Source: Polaromonas sp.
Lineage (GTDB): Bacteria > Pseudomonadota > Gammaproteobacteria > Burkholderiales > Burkholderiaceae_C
DNA: 64,000 nucleotides
Direction of reading: 5' to 3'
Assembly: GCF_016185115.1 (NCBI RefSeq)
Contig: NZ_JACPOF010000004.1
Span: forward strand, 303,979-367,978
Shown here: piece after piece, positions 52,358 through 61,203 of the stretch
How the letters are laid out: each line of letters begins with the position of its first letter
Numbering within the stretch: position 1 is the stretch's first letter
The notes under the pieces: generated by a model
Database searches by the model: none
What the model was told of the DNA's origin: nothing
The model's input: the letters and a program-made list of their open reading frames with translations, nothing else
Translations under genes and position numbers: made by a program

Positions 52358-54073
52358 TTACATGCAGGGGTCAAGCGGAAGGGGCATTTTTTCGATGGTG
52401 ATGCGATCCGCTGCCTGGTTTTTTTGCCATTGGCGGAAAGCGTCGGGATCCCAGGCCGAACGGAAATACCATCCCAGCGCCCGCACGAACCAGCTTGAGG
52501 AGGGCTCGGCGACATTGACCTGGCTGACGTCGCAAACACCCTCAATACGGCCCACCATTGCATGGCCTTGCAAGCCGCGTATGTGGACGCGCATGTAGTC
52601 CTGTGTCAGTACAGGTTGTGCGGCAGGTGCCCAGCCCATGCGCTGTCGGAGCTGAAAGCGCCAGCGGGTCCATGTCGACTCGGGCTCTTGTGGAGAGGCA
52701 ATAGCCACCACGCTTTGAGGTTTGCTCAAGGCCCTCTGAAGCAGTCCTGTCCACTCAACGTCCCGCAGTGGCGCCGCAATGACATCGGTTTTATCGTCCA
52801 CCAGAATGACTTTTGTCTGACTTGCCAGGGGTGAAGCGGAAACCGCCTGGACCACCATGTCTTCGTGAACGGTCCGAACGGCGAAAAAGGGCCAGCGCAG
52901 AAGCAGTCCGGCGATGACAGCGAGCGTCAGCCAGCCTGCCACAGGGCGAGTGACCGAAATCCGGCCATCCCGCTCCCTGCTGGAGGCCAGATAGGCGAGC
53001 AACCACGCAAGTGCACTGCCGAAGTAGTAGAGATAACGCAAGCCCCACCCGGCAGGGCTGGCCAGCCTGAGTGCTGCTATGTATGGCGACAAGGTAAACA
53101 CTGCCGTGCTGATCGTCAGCAACAAAAAAAAGTACCGTCGGTGGTCAAGGCTGCTGGATTGGTGGCTTGCCCGACTTTTTTTACTTTTAATCTGCATCCA
53201 TGCGATTGCAAACCAGAGCGGAAGCCATGCCATGAATATGGTTACAAGGAATGTCGCCAGCGATAGCATGAGTTGCAAAGGATGGAAAGACAGGCGGCGC
53301 TCGCTGGCCATCTCTGCGCCGATTGGCGGAAACATGACGAACATGGCTGCAAATGCGCCTGCACCGATCACAAAGGGAGCACTCCGTTTTATCAACTTAA
53401 CGCCGATATGCCGCCAGTTAACCGCAATCCCCGGGGCTAGGGTTCCGTCAATCAGCAGGGTAACCATGGGATATAGCACGAGCATGGGCGCCGTTGCTTC
53501 TCCGAGCAACGCCGATAGAGTCCCAAATATGCAGGCAAGCAGGTAAGCAGCCATGCCAAATGCCGTACGCGGGCGCAGATGGGCCTCAAGAAAAAGCCAC
53601 ATTCCCAAGGCAAAAAAGGCATGGGCCGATACAAAAATAACTGTCGGTGTGGAGAGGATGATCTGGTTGGCTGGCGTCACAGCCGAAAGTACGGCCATGG
53701 CGAAAGCCAGCCTCGGCGAAATACTTCCTGTACGCATGAAGGTCATATACCAGGCAGCGCCTGCGATGACCGCTCCGAGTACTGCCAGCCAGATGGCCCC
53801 GTGTGCAAAACCGGTAACCGTCATGGCGTGCAGATTCAGCCAGCCAGCCACTGGTCGTCCGTTGTCCATCAGCCGTTTGAATATTTCCCCATACGTGCCT
53901 TGCTCGTAAAGAAGGGCGTGGATCCATCCGTCCTGGAATTCGCTCTGAAACAGCGCGAACGGCAAATGGGCTGAAAATATGACCAGCATTGCCAGCACCA
54001 GCCAGCTGAGATCTACAGCTGCGGGTTTGCCTGGCATTGGGACGTTGGTCATTGCCTGAAAGTCGTTATCCAC
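52358..54073 (-). CDS. Polytopic membrane protein, GT-C glycosyltransferase-like
   Basis: A 571-residue protein with about ten membrane helices in the first ~395 residues and a hydrophilic, probably periplasmic, C-terminal region (about 400-571). FQSEFQDGWIHALLYEQGTYGEIFKRLMDNGRPVAGWLN, a first-loop acidic segment, resembles the GT-C catalytic loop. I cannot place it in a named family. Its neighbours (GT2, GtrA, sugar-nucleotide genes) suggest it transfers the flipped sugar to an envelope acceptor. It is 16 bases after argA and 173 bases before radical SAM B. That gap (52185-52357) shows only a weak imperfect hairpin. Confidence 0.65.
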   Translation of the reverse strand: MDNDFQAMTNVPMPGKPAAVDLSWLVLAMLVIFSAHLPFALFQSEFQDGWIHALLYEQGTYGEIFKRLMDNGRPVAGWLNLHAMTVTGFAHGAIWLAVLGAVIAGAAWYMTFMRTGSISPRLAFAMAVLSAVTPANQIILSTPTVIFVSAHAFFALGMWLFLEAHLRPRTAFGMAAYLLACIFGTLSALLGEATAPMLVLYPMVTLLIDGTLAPGIAVNWRHIGVKLIKRSAPFVIGAGAFAAMFVMFPPIGAEMASERRLSFHPLQLMLSLATFLVTIFMAWLPLWFAIAWMQIKSKKSRASHQSSSLDHRRYFFLLLTISTAVFTLSPYIAALRLASPAGWGLRYLYYFGSALAWLLAYLASSRERDGRISVTRPVAGWLTLAVIAGLLLRWPFFAVRTVHEDMVVQAVSASPLASQTKVILVDDKTDVIAAPLRDVEWTGLLQRALSKPQSVVAIASPQEPESTWTRWRFQLRQRMGWAPAAQPVLTQDYMRVHIRGLQGHAMVGRIEGVCDVSQVNVAEPSSSWFVRALGWYFRSAWDPDAFRQWQKNQAADRITIEKMPLPLDPCM

Positions 54074-54089
54074 CGATCAAGACTCGTCA

Positions 54090-55439
54090 TTAACCCAGTT
54101 TTTTCACCAGCACCTGACTTTTACGGTCCCAGTTGTATTTACGTTTGCGTGCTTCGGGCAGCCAATCCGGATCCACCTGGACAAACCCCCGTTTGATAAA
54201 CCAGTGCATGGTACGGGTGGTCAGCACAAAGATGCTCTGCAGGCCTGCCGCGCGGGCGCGCTGCTCGATGCGTTTGAGGATTTTTTCGCCATCGCCCTGA
54301 CCCTGACTTTGAGGTGAAACCGTGAGCGCTGCCATTTCAGCGGTTTTTGCTTCGGGGTAGGGGTAAAGCGCTGCGCATGCAAAGATAACGCCGTCGTGTT
54401 CAATCACGGAATACAGTTCGGCGTCACGTTCAATTTCGGTGCGGCCACGCTTGACCAGTGTTCCGTCCTTTTCGAAAGGTTCAATGAGTTGCAGTATGCC
54501 GCCGACGTCGTCCGGGGTGGCTTCGCGCAGGCTTTCGAGCTTTTCGTCAATGACCATGGTGCCGATGCCATCATGGACATAAATCTCAAGTAGGAGGGCC
54601 CCGTCGATCGAAAATGGCAGGATGTGGCTACGCTCGACGCCTGCCTTGCAGGCCTTGACGCAGTGCTGCAGATAAAACGCCGTATCGGTGGGGCGTTCGG
54701 CGGGGGAGAGGCTGTCGAGCAGCTTTTCAGCGGCTGCAAGCGGTAGTTCTGTATCAATCGGGTTGTCTTCGCTCTCGGGCTTGTCCGGCTCAATGCGTAT
54801 ACCTGGAATTTCGGTCAGGAAAATCAGTTTGTCGGCCTGAAGTGCAATGGCGACGGATGTCGCCACCTCTTCCATGGTCAGGTTGAATGCTTCCCCCGTG
54901 GGCGAAAAGCCGAAGGGCGAGAGCAGCACCATGGCACCGTAGTTCAGTGTGGTTGTTATGCCCGCAACATCAACTTTGCGCACCAGTCCGGAGTGCTGGA
55001 AGTCCACCCCGTCCATGATGCCTACTGGTCGCGCTGTGATGAAGTTACCCGAAATGACGCGTATGGTGGCGCCAGCCATCGGCGTGTTGGGCAAGCCCTG
55101 ACTGAAGGCAGCCTCTATCTCGTAACGCAATTGGCCTGCAGCTTCCTGGGCACAGTCCAGGGCGACTTCATCCGTGATCCGCATGCCATGTGAATACCGT
55201 GCTGTATGACCCTTGGCCTGGAGTTGCTCGTTGACCTGGGGCCTGAAACCATGCACCAGCACAATCTTCACACCCATACTCTGTATGAGCGCCAGATCCT
55301 GTGCAATGTGTTGCAGTTTCCCGGCGGCTATCGCTTCACCTGCAATGCCTACTACGAAGGTTTTACCCCGGTGCGTGTGGATGTACGGTGCCACCGAACG
55401 GAACCACGGTACAAAGGTGAAATTGAACACGGCAGACAT
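54090..55439 (-). CDS. argA: N-acetylglutamate synthase
   Basis: First step of arginine synthesis, acetylating glutamate from acetyl-CoA. The 449-residue protein has an N-terminal amino-acid-kinase-like domain (about 10-290; KIVLVHGFRPQVNEQL, GNFITARPVGIMDGVDFQHSGLVRKVD, LSPFGFSPTGEAFNLTMEEVA). A C-terminal GNAT domain follows (about 300-445; LTVSPQSQGQGDGEKILKRIE with the acetyl-CoA loop). The start at 55439 gives the ArgA N-terminus; longer ORFs are not supported, and no strong ribosome-binding site is seen. It may be read through into the GT-C-like gene 16 bases on. Confidence 0.93.
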   Translation of the reverse strand: MSAVFNFTFVPWFRSVAPYIHTHRGKTFVVGIAGEAIAAGKLQHIAQDLALIQSMGVKIVLVHGFRPQVNEQLQAKGHTARYSHGMRITDEVALDCAQEAAGQLRYEIEAAFSQGLPNTPMAGATIRVISGNFITARPVGIMDGVDFQHSGLVRKVDVAGITTTLNYGAMVLLSPFGFSPTGEAFNLTMEEVATSVAIALQADKLIFLTEIPGIRIEPDKPESEDNPIDTELPLAAAEKLLDSLSPAERPTDTAFYLQHCVKACKAGVERSHILPFSIDGALLLEIYVHDGIGTMVIDEKLESLREATPDDVGGILQLIEPFEKDGTLVKRGRTEIERDAELYSVIEHDGVIFACAALYPYPEAKTAEMAALTVSPQSQGQGDGEKILKRIEQRARAAGLQSIFVLTTRTMHWFIKRGFVQVDPDWLPEARKRKYNWDRKSQVLVKKLG

Positions 55440-55627
55440 GGGCGCGCTTTCGGATTCAGGAGGTGCAAAAAAAGTGGCGGCGAGGACGTCGCAGGCAGAC
55501 CCCTGCAAACGCCCTGGATACCGCGAAATGAGTGTACGACACGAAATGCAGCCGGAAAGGGTCCAAATCATCCGGAACTCCCGCTGCGGGTTGCCGTATC
55601 TCGCCGGGCCGGGTATCTTCAAGCTAC

Positions 55628-56857
55628 ATGGACAAATTGATTATTGGTCTTTGGGGATGCTTTTTCGGCACGACTGTCCTCATTTTGGCCGGTGCGGCGC
55701 TTGCCTTCCATCGTTCGCTACACCGTATTTCGCGCAATGCTGCCCTGACAGCCGTCGCTGCTGCATTCTTTGCGATCGCCTTTCTCGGTGGCCTGCCGAT
55801 TGAAGATCCGGACGCCCTGGCGCGGTTTCTCGCCGCGCTCGCCGTTATCACATCCAGCATGTTGACCTACCAATTGTTTGCGACGCTGGGTTTGCTGAAA
55901 CGGCGCAGGCTGCGACAGTACGTCATGCTGGCTTTGTCCCTGGTGTGCATCATGGTATTGACCGTGGGTTGGTGGCTGCCCGCCAAACTCTTCCTGGCAA
56001 TGGGCATCGCTGTTGGTTGTCTTCTGGCACTGATGGCTCTTGGCACTTGCCTGCGCAGCGCGTGGTACGGCGAGCGTCTGGCTTGGGTCGCGGTGACAAG
56101 CGTTTTAGCCATTCTGGTCGCGTTACTCGGCTTTGGCTGGATCGCACTGCATCGCAGGCAATCCGTTGGAGCGGTTCACATCGTAACGGCTGTGGCTTCC
56201 ATGTATTACGTCTTCACGTTGGCCTATGTGCTTTGGAGCCGCTACGCCTATCTGATTGAGTTGCATGCCGTGATGGCTTACGGTCCTGGTTATGACCCTG
56301 TTACGCGCATGCGTTCGAATGCCGAAACCGGCAAGTTGGTCAGCGAGGTCTTTGAGCGCTTTCGCGAACGTCCCGCCCCTTTGGGTATTGTGGTGCTGAC
56401 CATCGCCAATTTGTACGCACTTGAGCGACTGCATGGCGCGGCAGCCGTCAACAGCGCATTTTTTGTATGCGCCGGGCGCTTGCGGAGGCTGGTACCTGCG
56501 CATATAGAAATGGGTAGACTGGGCAAGGACGGCTTTTTGCTCATCATGCAAAACTGCAGTAGCAGCAAGCGGATAATTGATCTGGCAAGATCGGTTGAAT
56601 CCCGCTTGCGCCGCTCTGTCTCGCTCAATACCAATCGAGATGCATCCAAGCTGGAGACGGGGAACACCGTATGGGTGGCGGAAATTGGTATAGGTGTGCT
56701 GGTTGTGTCCGACCCCGAGGTACGCGGCTCCGGTGCCGTTGCCATCGGACGGGCCATGTCGCGCACCGCCATCAGTTATGCAAGCCGCATTGCCTGGCTG
56801 GACCAGTCCAGTGGTGAAACCGTTGAGATACCCGAGGTGCGGCCAGGGCAGCATTAG
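55628..56857 (+). CDS. Membrane protein with degenerate GGDEF-like domain
   Basis: A 409-residue protein with about seven membrane helices in residues 1-235. A cytoplasmic domain (about 245-395) is diguanylate-cyclase-like in layout (DPVTRMRSNAETGKLVSEVF, IVVLTIANLYALERLHG). At the GGDEF position stands GRLGKDGFLLIM, so the catalytic Gly-Gly-Asp/Glu-Glu is lost. It is probably a catalytically inactive sensor or scaffold. It is divergent from argA (188 bases) and just upstream of hrpA. Confidence 0.7.
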   Translation: MDKLIIGLWGCFFGTTVLILAGAALAFHRSLHRISRNAALTAVAAAFFAIAFLGGLPIEDPDALARFLAALAVITSSMLTYQLFATLGLLKRRRLRQYVMLALSLVCIMVLTVGWWLPAKLFLAMGIAVGCLLALMALGTCLRSAWYGERLAWVAVTSVLAILVALLGFGWIALHRRQSVGAVHIVTAVASMYYVFTLAYVLWSRYAYLIELHAVMAYGPGYDPVTRMRSNAETGKLVSEVFERFRERPAPLGIVVLTIANLYALERLHGAAAVNSAFFVCAGRLRRLVPAHIEMGRLGKDGFLLIMQNCSSSKRIIDLARSVESRLRRSVSLNTNRDASKLETGNTVWVAEIGIGVLVVSDPEVRGSGAVAIGRAMSRTAISYASRIAWLDQSSGETVEIPEVRPGQH

Positions 56858-56896
56858 CAGAGACCGTCATCGCAATGCCCGAGCGCTGATAATCCC

Positions 56897-56932
56897 ATGA
56901 CAGCTTCCAATTTTACGGCCCCCCGCTTTTGA
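56897..56932 (+). other. Eleven-codon leader ORF overlapping the hrpA start
   Basis: ATG at 56897 opens MTASNFTAPRF and stops at TGA 56930-56932. The hrpA TTG start (56929-56931) overlaps that stop in a TTGA arrangement, so translation may be coupled. A homopolymer (C6, T4) lies here, so a frameshift joining the leader to hrpA is an alternative. Confidence 0.35.
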
Positions 56933-59900
56933 CCCAGCTCTTGCCGCCACCACCAATATCTTCTGCGCAGCCCGGGCTCGTCATCGACTTCCCCGAAGCG
57001 CTTCCTGTTTCCGGCACGCGCGATGAAATCACCGCTGCCATCGCGGCGCATCAGGTCATCATTGTCTGTGGAGAGACGGGGTCCGGCAAAACCACACAGT
57101 TACCCAAGATTGCCCTCGCCATGGGACGCGGCAAGCTTAACTACCCCGCCGGCCAGCGGGGCAGGTTGATCGGCCACACGCAGCCACGCCGCATTGCCGC
57201 ATCCAGCGTTGCCAAACGTATCGCGGAAGAGCTCAAGACGCCGCTGGGCGATGTTGTGGGTTACAAGGTCCGCTTCCAGGATCGCCTGAGCCGTGATGCC
57301 TCGGTCAAGTTGATGACTGACGGTATTTTGCTTGCGGAAACGCAGACCGATCCGCTGCTCCAGGCTTACGACACCATCATCATTGACGAGGCCCATGAGC
57401 GCAGCCTGAACATTGATTTTTTGCTAGGTTATCTGCGGCAGTTGTTGCCACGCCGACCCGATCTGAAAGTGGTGGTAACGTCCGCGACGATCGACGCCCA
57501 GCGTTTTGCAGATTACTTTGCCTCCAGCAAGGGGCCAGCTCCCGTCATCATGGTGTCGGGCCGCATGTTTCCGGTAGAACAGCGCTACAGGCCTTATGAG
57601 GAGTCCCGTGATTACGATCTGAATGATGCGATTTCTGATGCGGTGGATGAACTCTGGCTCAGCCCGCATAGCGCCGGTGACATCCTCATTTTCCTCCCCG
57701 GTGAGCGCGAGATTCGTGAAGCGGCAGACCATTTGCGAAAACACCTGGCTCACCAGCCCCTGAATCGCAACGCGGAAGTATTGCCGTTGTTTGCACGGCT
57801 CAGCCAGGCTGAGCAAGACCGCATATTCGACGGACATAGTGGCCGGCGGATTGTGCTTGCAACCAACGTGGCGGAAACCTCTCTTACCGTTCCTGGCATA
57901 CGGTATGTGATCGACGGGGGCACTGCGCGCGTCAAACGCTACAGCTTCAGGAACAAAGTCGAGCAGTTGATGGTCGAGCCAATCTCGCAGGCTGCGGCCA
58001 ACCAGCGGGCAGGGCGGTGCGGACGCGTCGCAGATGGCATCTGCATCAGACTGTATGACGAGCAGGATTTCACAGGCCGCCAGCGGTTTACTGACCCTGA
58101 AATCCTCCGGAGTTCACTTGCGGCTGTGATTTTGCGAATGAAGGCGCTTCGTTTGGGGGCAGTGGAGGATTTTGCGTTTATCGAACCACCACAGCGTCGT
58201 GCCATCACCGATGGCTACCAGTTGCTGGCCGAGCTTGGTGCTGTGGACGACGACAACGAACTGACACCCGTGGGGCACACGCTGGCGAAACTTCCGCTGG
58301 ACCCCCGCGTCGGACGCATGATTCTGGAGGCCAAATCGAGGAGCGCGCTTGATGAGGTCCTGGTGATTGCCAGCGCACTGAGTGTTCAGGATGTGCGCGA
58401 CCGCCCGATGGACAAGCAGGCACAGGCAGATCAGCAACACGCCAAGTTCGACGATGAGAAGAGCGAATTCAGCGGTTATCTCAAACTCTGGAAGTGGCTG
58501 GGTGATTCGCGCGGTGGGCATGAGGGTACCCATAAACTGTCCAATCGCCAATATGAGAACCTGCTGCGCGAAAACTACGTCAATATACGCCGCGTACGCG
58601 AATGGCGTGACATCCATTCACAGCTGCATACGGTTGTGGGTGAGCAGAAGTGGGTATTGAATGCCAAGCCGGCTTCCTACGAACAACTGCATTTGTCCAT
58701 GTTGTGCGGCCTCCTTGGCAACATCGGCTGCAAAAGCGACGAGGAGGATTGGTACCTGGGTGCGCGTGGCATCAAGTTTTACCGTCATCCCGGTGCCAAC
58801 CTGAGTAAAAAGCCCGGCCGCTGGATTGTCGCTGCCGAACTGGTTGAGACAACCCGCCTGTTCGGGCGCGGCATCGCGAACATAGAGCCTCAATGGATAG
58901 AACAGGTCGCCGGACATCTCCTGAAAAAGCAGCTCCTGGATCCCCATTGGGAGAAAAAAGCGGCGCAGGTAACGGCACTTGAGCGCGCGACCCTTTACGG
59001 CCTTGCGGTTTATCACGGACGGCGCGTCAACTTTGGCAGGGTCGATCCATCTGCTGCCAGGGAAATTTTCATTCGGGAAGCCCTTGTCGCAGGTAATTGG
59101 GAAACCAAACTGCCTTTTCTGGCTGCCAATAAAAAACTCATTGCCCGTGTGCAGGAGCTGGAGCACAAGGCGCGGCGTCAGGATGTGCTGGTCGACGAAG
59201 AGCTGATCTATGCCTTCTACGACCAGCAACTGCCGCCGGATGTCTTCAGTGGCGCAAGTTGCGAAAGCTGGTACAAAACCGAAGTCCGGAAGCAGCCCGA
59301 GCTGTTGTTGCTGACACAGGACGAACTGATGCGGCACGAGGCCGCAGGCATCACTACGCAGTCATTTCCCAAAACCTTGCGACTGGGCGGCGTCGACTGC
59401 ATGGCTGTCTATCTGCATGACCCGGGAGACGCGCGTGACGGCATCACTGTTGATGTCCCTCTGTTTGCATTGAATCAGGTCAATGACGAGCGCTGTGAGT
59501 GGCTGGTGCCCGGCATGCTCAAGGACAAAATACAGGCACTGCTCAAGACGTTGCATCAGCGGCCGCGTTCCCGCCTAGTGCCATTGCCTGAAACTGCTGC
59601 GCGCATGGCCGAACAACTCAATCAGCCTCAGTTCTTTGGTAATGGCTCGCTGACAGATGCGGTGCTCAAGCTTGTCCGTGATGCTACATCGCTGGATATA
59701 AAGCGCGGTGACATAAAGCTCGATATGCTGCCTCCCCATTTGTTCATGAATTTCCGGATACTGGATGAGCATGGTCGCCAATTGGGAATCGGGCGCAATC
59801 TGGGAGGATTGAAGGGTGAGCTGGGCGCCCAGGCCAGGGGCGCATTTCAGGCGCTTGCCGCGCTTAAAAATCTTCCTTCCGTTTCGGTGGCGGAGCAACC

Positions 59901-60882
59901 AGTAAACTTGCCTTCAGGCCCGGCAGAAAAAACATCTGTGCGTGGCGGCGCGAGGCCGGATGCCACGAAGGGTGCGACAGTCGGCACACCCGAACGCGCC
60001 AGGGTGCCAGACAGGTACACCAGCTGGAGCTTTGGCGAATTGCCCGAACTCATGGAGATTGGCCAGGGCACCCAGACAATGATTGGGTTTCCGGCACTGA
60101 TTGACCTGGGTGATGCCGTCACGATTGAAGTGTTCGACGAACCGGACCTGGCGGCTACCAGGCATCGTGCCGGGCTCCGGCGGCTGTTCAGTCTGCAGAT
60201 CAGGGATGCGCTGAAGTATCTTGAGAAAAACCTGCCGGATCTGCAAAAAATGGCTACGGCTTTCATGCTTGTGGGCCGGTCCGCCGACAATTCCGGCGGC
60301 GGAACGATGGAAGAACTCCGGGCACAAATTATTGAAGTTGCGCTTGACAGGGCTTTTCTTCTTGAACCTCTGCCTGCCAACGAGGCGGAATTCAGGAAAC
60401 GCGTTGAAGAAGGCCGCGGACGCCTGACGCTGATTGCCAGCGAGGTCGCGCGCCTTGCCTCTGGCGTCCTGCTTGAGTTTGCATCTGCCCAACGCAAGAT
60501 ACGGGACACAAAAAACGCCACTGAGGCGGCAGGTGATGCCGTCCAGCAATTGCAGCGCCTGGTGCCCAAAAATTTTCTTGCCGTCACGCCCTACACCCAA
60601 CTGCAACACTTCTCCCGATATCTGAAGGCCATCACCTTGCGACTTGAGAAGTGGCGTGCTGACCCGGCGAGAGATATGGCACGAATGGCCGAGCTGAAAC
60701 CGCTGGAGCAACGTTTTTGGCGACTCGTCGCCGAACGCAAGGGGGTCACGGACGCACGCATGCAGGAATTTCGATGGCTGCTTGAAGAGTTGCGGGTGAG
60801 CTTTTTCGCCCAGGAACTCCGTACGCCGCAACCTGTGAGCATCAAGCGCCTGGACAAGGCCTGGCAGCAACTCAATAGTTAG
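56929..60882 (+). CDS. hrpA: ATP-dependent RNA helicase HrpA (TTG start)
   Basis: A DEAH-box 3'-5' RNA helicase, 1317 residues, normal for HrpA. Motif I is VCGETGSGKTTQLPKIAL (about 45-62), motif Ia HTQPRRIAASSVAKRI, motif II DEAHERSLNIDFLL (about 153), motif III TSATIDAQRF. Motifs V and VI are TNVAETSLTVPGIRYVIDGG and QAAANQRAGRCGRVADG (about 355). Winged-helix and ratchet domains and the long HrpA C-terminus (DUF3418-type, about 730-1310) follow. The only in-frame start is TTG at 56929, since a TAA lies upstream and the next ATG follows motif I. Confidence 0.93.
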   Translation: MTQLLPPPPISSAQPGLVIDFPEALPVSGTRDEITAAIAAHQVIIVCGETGSGKTTQLPKIALAMGRGKLNYPAGQRGRLIGHTQPRRIAASSVAKRIAEELKTPLGDVVGYKVRFQDRLSRDASVKLMTDGILLAETQTDPLLQAYDTIIIDEAHERSLNIDFLLGYLRQLLPRRPDLKVVVTSATIDAQRFADYFASSKGPAPVIMVSGRMFPVEQRYRPYEESRDYDLNDAISDAVDELWLSPHSAGDILIFLPGEREIREAADHLRKHLAHQPLNRNAEVLPLFARLSQAEQDRIFDGHSGRRIVLATNVAETSLTVPGIRYVIDGGTARVKRYSFRNKVEQLMVEPISQAAANQRAGRCGRVADGICIRLYDEQDFTGRQRFTDPEILRSSLAAVILRMKALRLGAVEDFAFIEPPQRRAITDGYQLLAELGAVDDDNELTPVGHTLAKLPLDPRVGRMILEAKSRSALDEVLVIASALSVQDVRDRPMDKQAQADQQHAKFDDEKSEFSGYLKLWKWLGDSRGGHEGTHKLSNRQYENLLRENYVNIRRVREWRDIHSQLHTVVGEQKWVLNAKPASYEQLHLSMLCGLLGNIGCKSDEEDWYLGARGIKFYRHPGANLSKKPGRWIVAAELVETTRLFGRGIANIEPQWIEQVAGHLLKKQLLDPHWEKKAAQVTALERATLYGLAVYHGRRVNFGRVDPSAAREIFIREALVAGNWETKLPFLAANKKLIARVQELEHKARRQDVLVDEELIYAFYDQQLPPDVFSGASCESWYKTEVRKQPELLLLTQDELMRHEAAGITTQSFPKTLRLGGVDCMAVYLHDPGDARDGITVDVPLFALNQVNDERCEWLVPGMLKDKIQALLKTLHQRPRSRLVPLPETAARMAEQLNQPQFFGNGSLTDAVLKLVRDATSLDIKRGDIKLDMLPPHLFMNFRILDEHGRQLGIGRNLGGLKGELGAQARGAFQALAALKNLPSVSVAEQPVNLPSGPAEKTSVRGGARPDATKGATVGTPERARVPDRYTSWSFGELPELMEIGQGTQTMIGFPALIDLGDAVTIEVFDEPDLAATRHRAGLRRLFSLQIRDALKYLEKNLPDLQKMATAFMLVGRSADNSGGGTMEELRAQIIEVALDRAFLLEPLPANEAEFRKRVEEGRGRLTLIASEVARLASGVLLEFASAQRKIRDTKNATEAAGDAVQQLQRLVPKNFLAVTPYTQLQHFSRYLKAITLRLEKWRADPARDMARMAELKPLEQRFWRLVAERKGVTDARMQEFRWLLEELRVSFFAQELRTPQPVSIKRLDKAWQQLNS

Positions 60883-60887
60883 CGGGC

Positions 60888-60925
60888 AAAAAAAATGGCC
60901 ATGCAGCAATGCACGGCCATTTTTT
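60888..60925. terminator. Bidirectional terminator between hrpA and the DUF3309 gene
   Basis: Stem AAAAAATGGCC / GGCCATTTTTT with a 14-base loop, A-rich on the left and T-rich on the right. It lies just after the hrpA stop and 18 bases before the end of the convergent DUF3309 gene. Confidence 0.85.
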
Positions 60926-60942
60926 GAGAATGTGCTACTTCG

Positions 60943-61101
60943 TCAGATTTTTCCCATCAGCAGCAGGATCACCAGAATTATCACTATCAGGCCGAGGCCA
61001 CCACTCGGACCATAGCCCCAGCTGCGACTGTGACCCCATGTTGGCAGTGCCCCCACCAGGATGAGGATAAGGACGATAAGAAGAATGAGCGAAATAGACA
61101 T
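60943..61101 (-). CDS. DUF3309 small membrane protein
   Basis: A 52-residue protein with two membrane helices (SLILLIVLILILVGALPTW and GLGLIVIILVILLLMGKI) joined by the conserved loop GHSRSWGYGPSGG, which is diagnostic of DUF3309. The function is unknown; such proteins are common in proteobacteria. The ATG at 61101 has AAGGAG upstream (GGAGTCCATATG), a strong ribosome-binding site. An overlapping frame of similar length is a shadow. Confidence 0.85.
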   Translation of the reverse strand: MSISLILLIVLILILVGALPTWGHSRSWGYGPSGGLGLIVIILVILLLMGKI

Positions 61102-61203
61102 ATGGACTCCTTGTTTTGTTGTTTCGATTCTTGCGTGATGTTGCAAGCAATCCAACAGGAGCAAGCCGCGTCAGTCCGTCATCCAAAGGCTGACAGTCGT
61201 GAC

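Noticed and set aside
52330..52372. Hairpin AGCCCCGT...ACGGGCT as a terminator after the radical SAM B upstream gap
   Set aside because: Stem arms are imperfect and no T-run follows; it overlaps the end of the GT-C-like gene.
55440..55622. Longer N-terminus for ArgA
   Set aside because: The extra 61 residues have no similarity to ArgA and fill the divergent intergenic region; ATG at 55439 gives the usual size.
60935..61186. 83-residue ORF on the minus strand around the DUF3309 gene
   Set aside because: Another frame carries the diagnostic DUF3309 sequence with a good ribosome-binding site; this one is its shadow.
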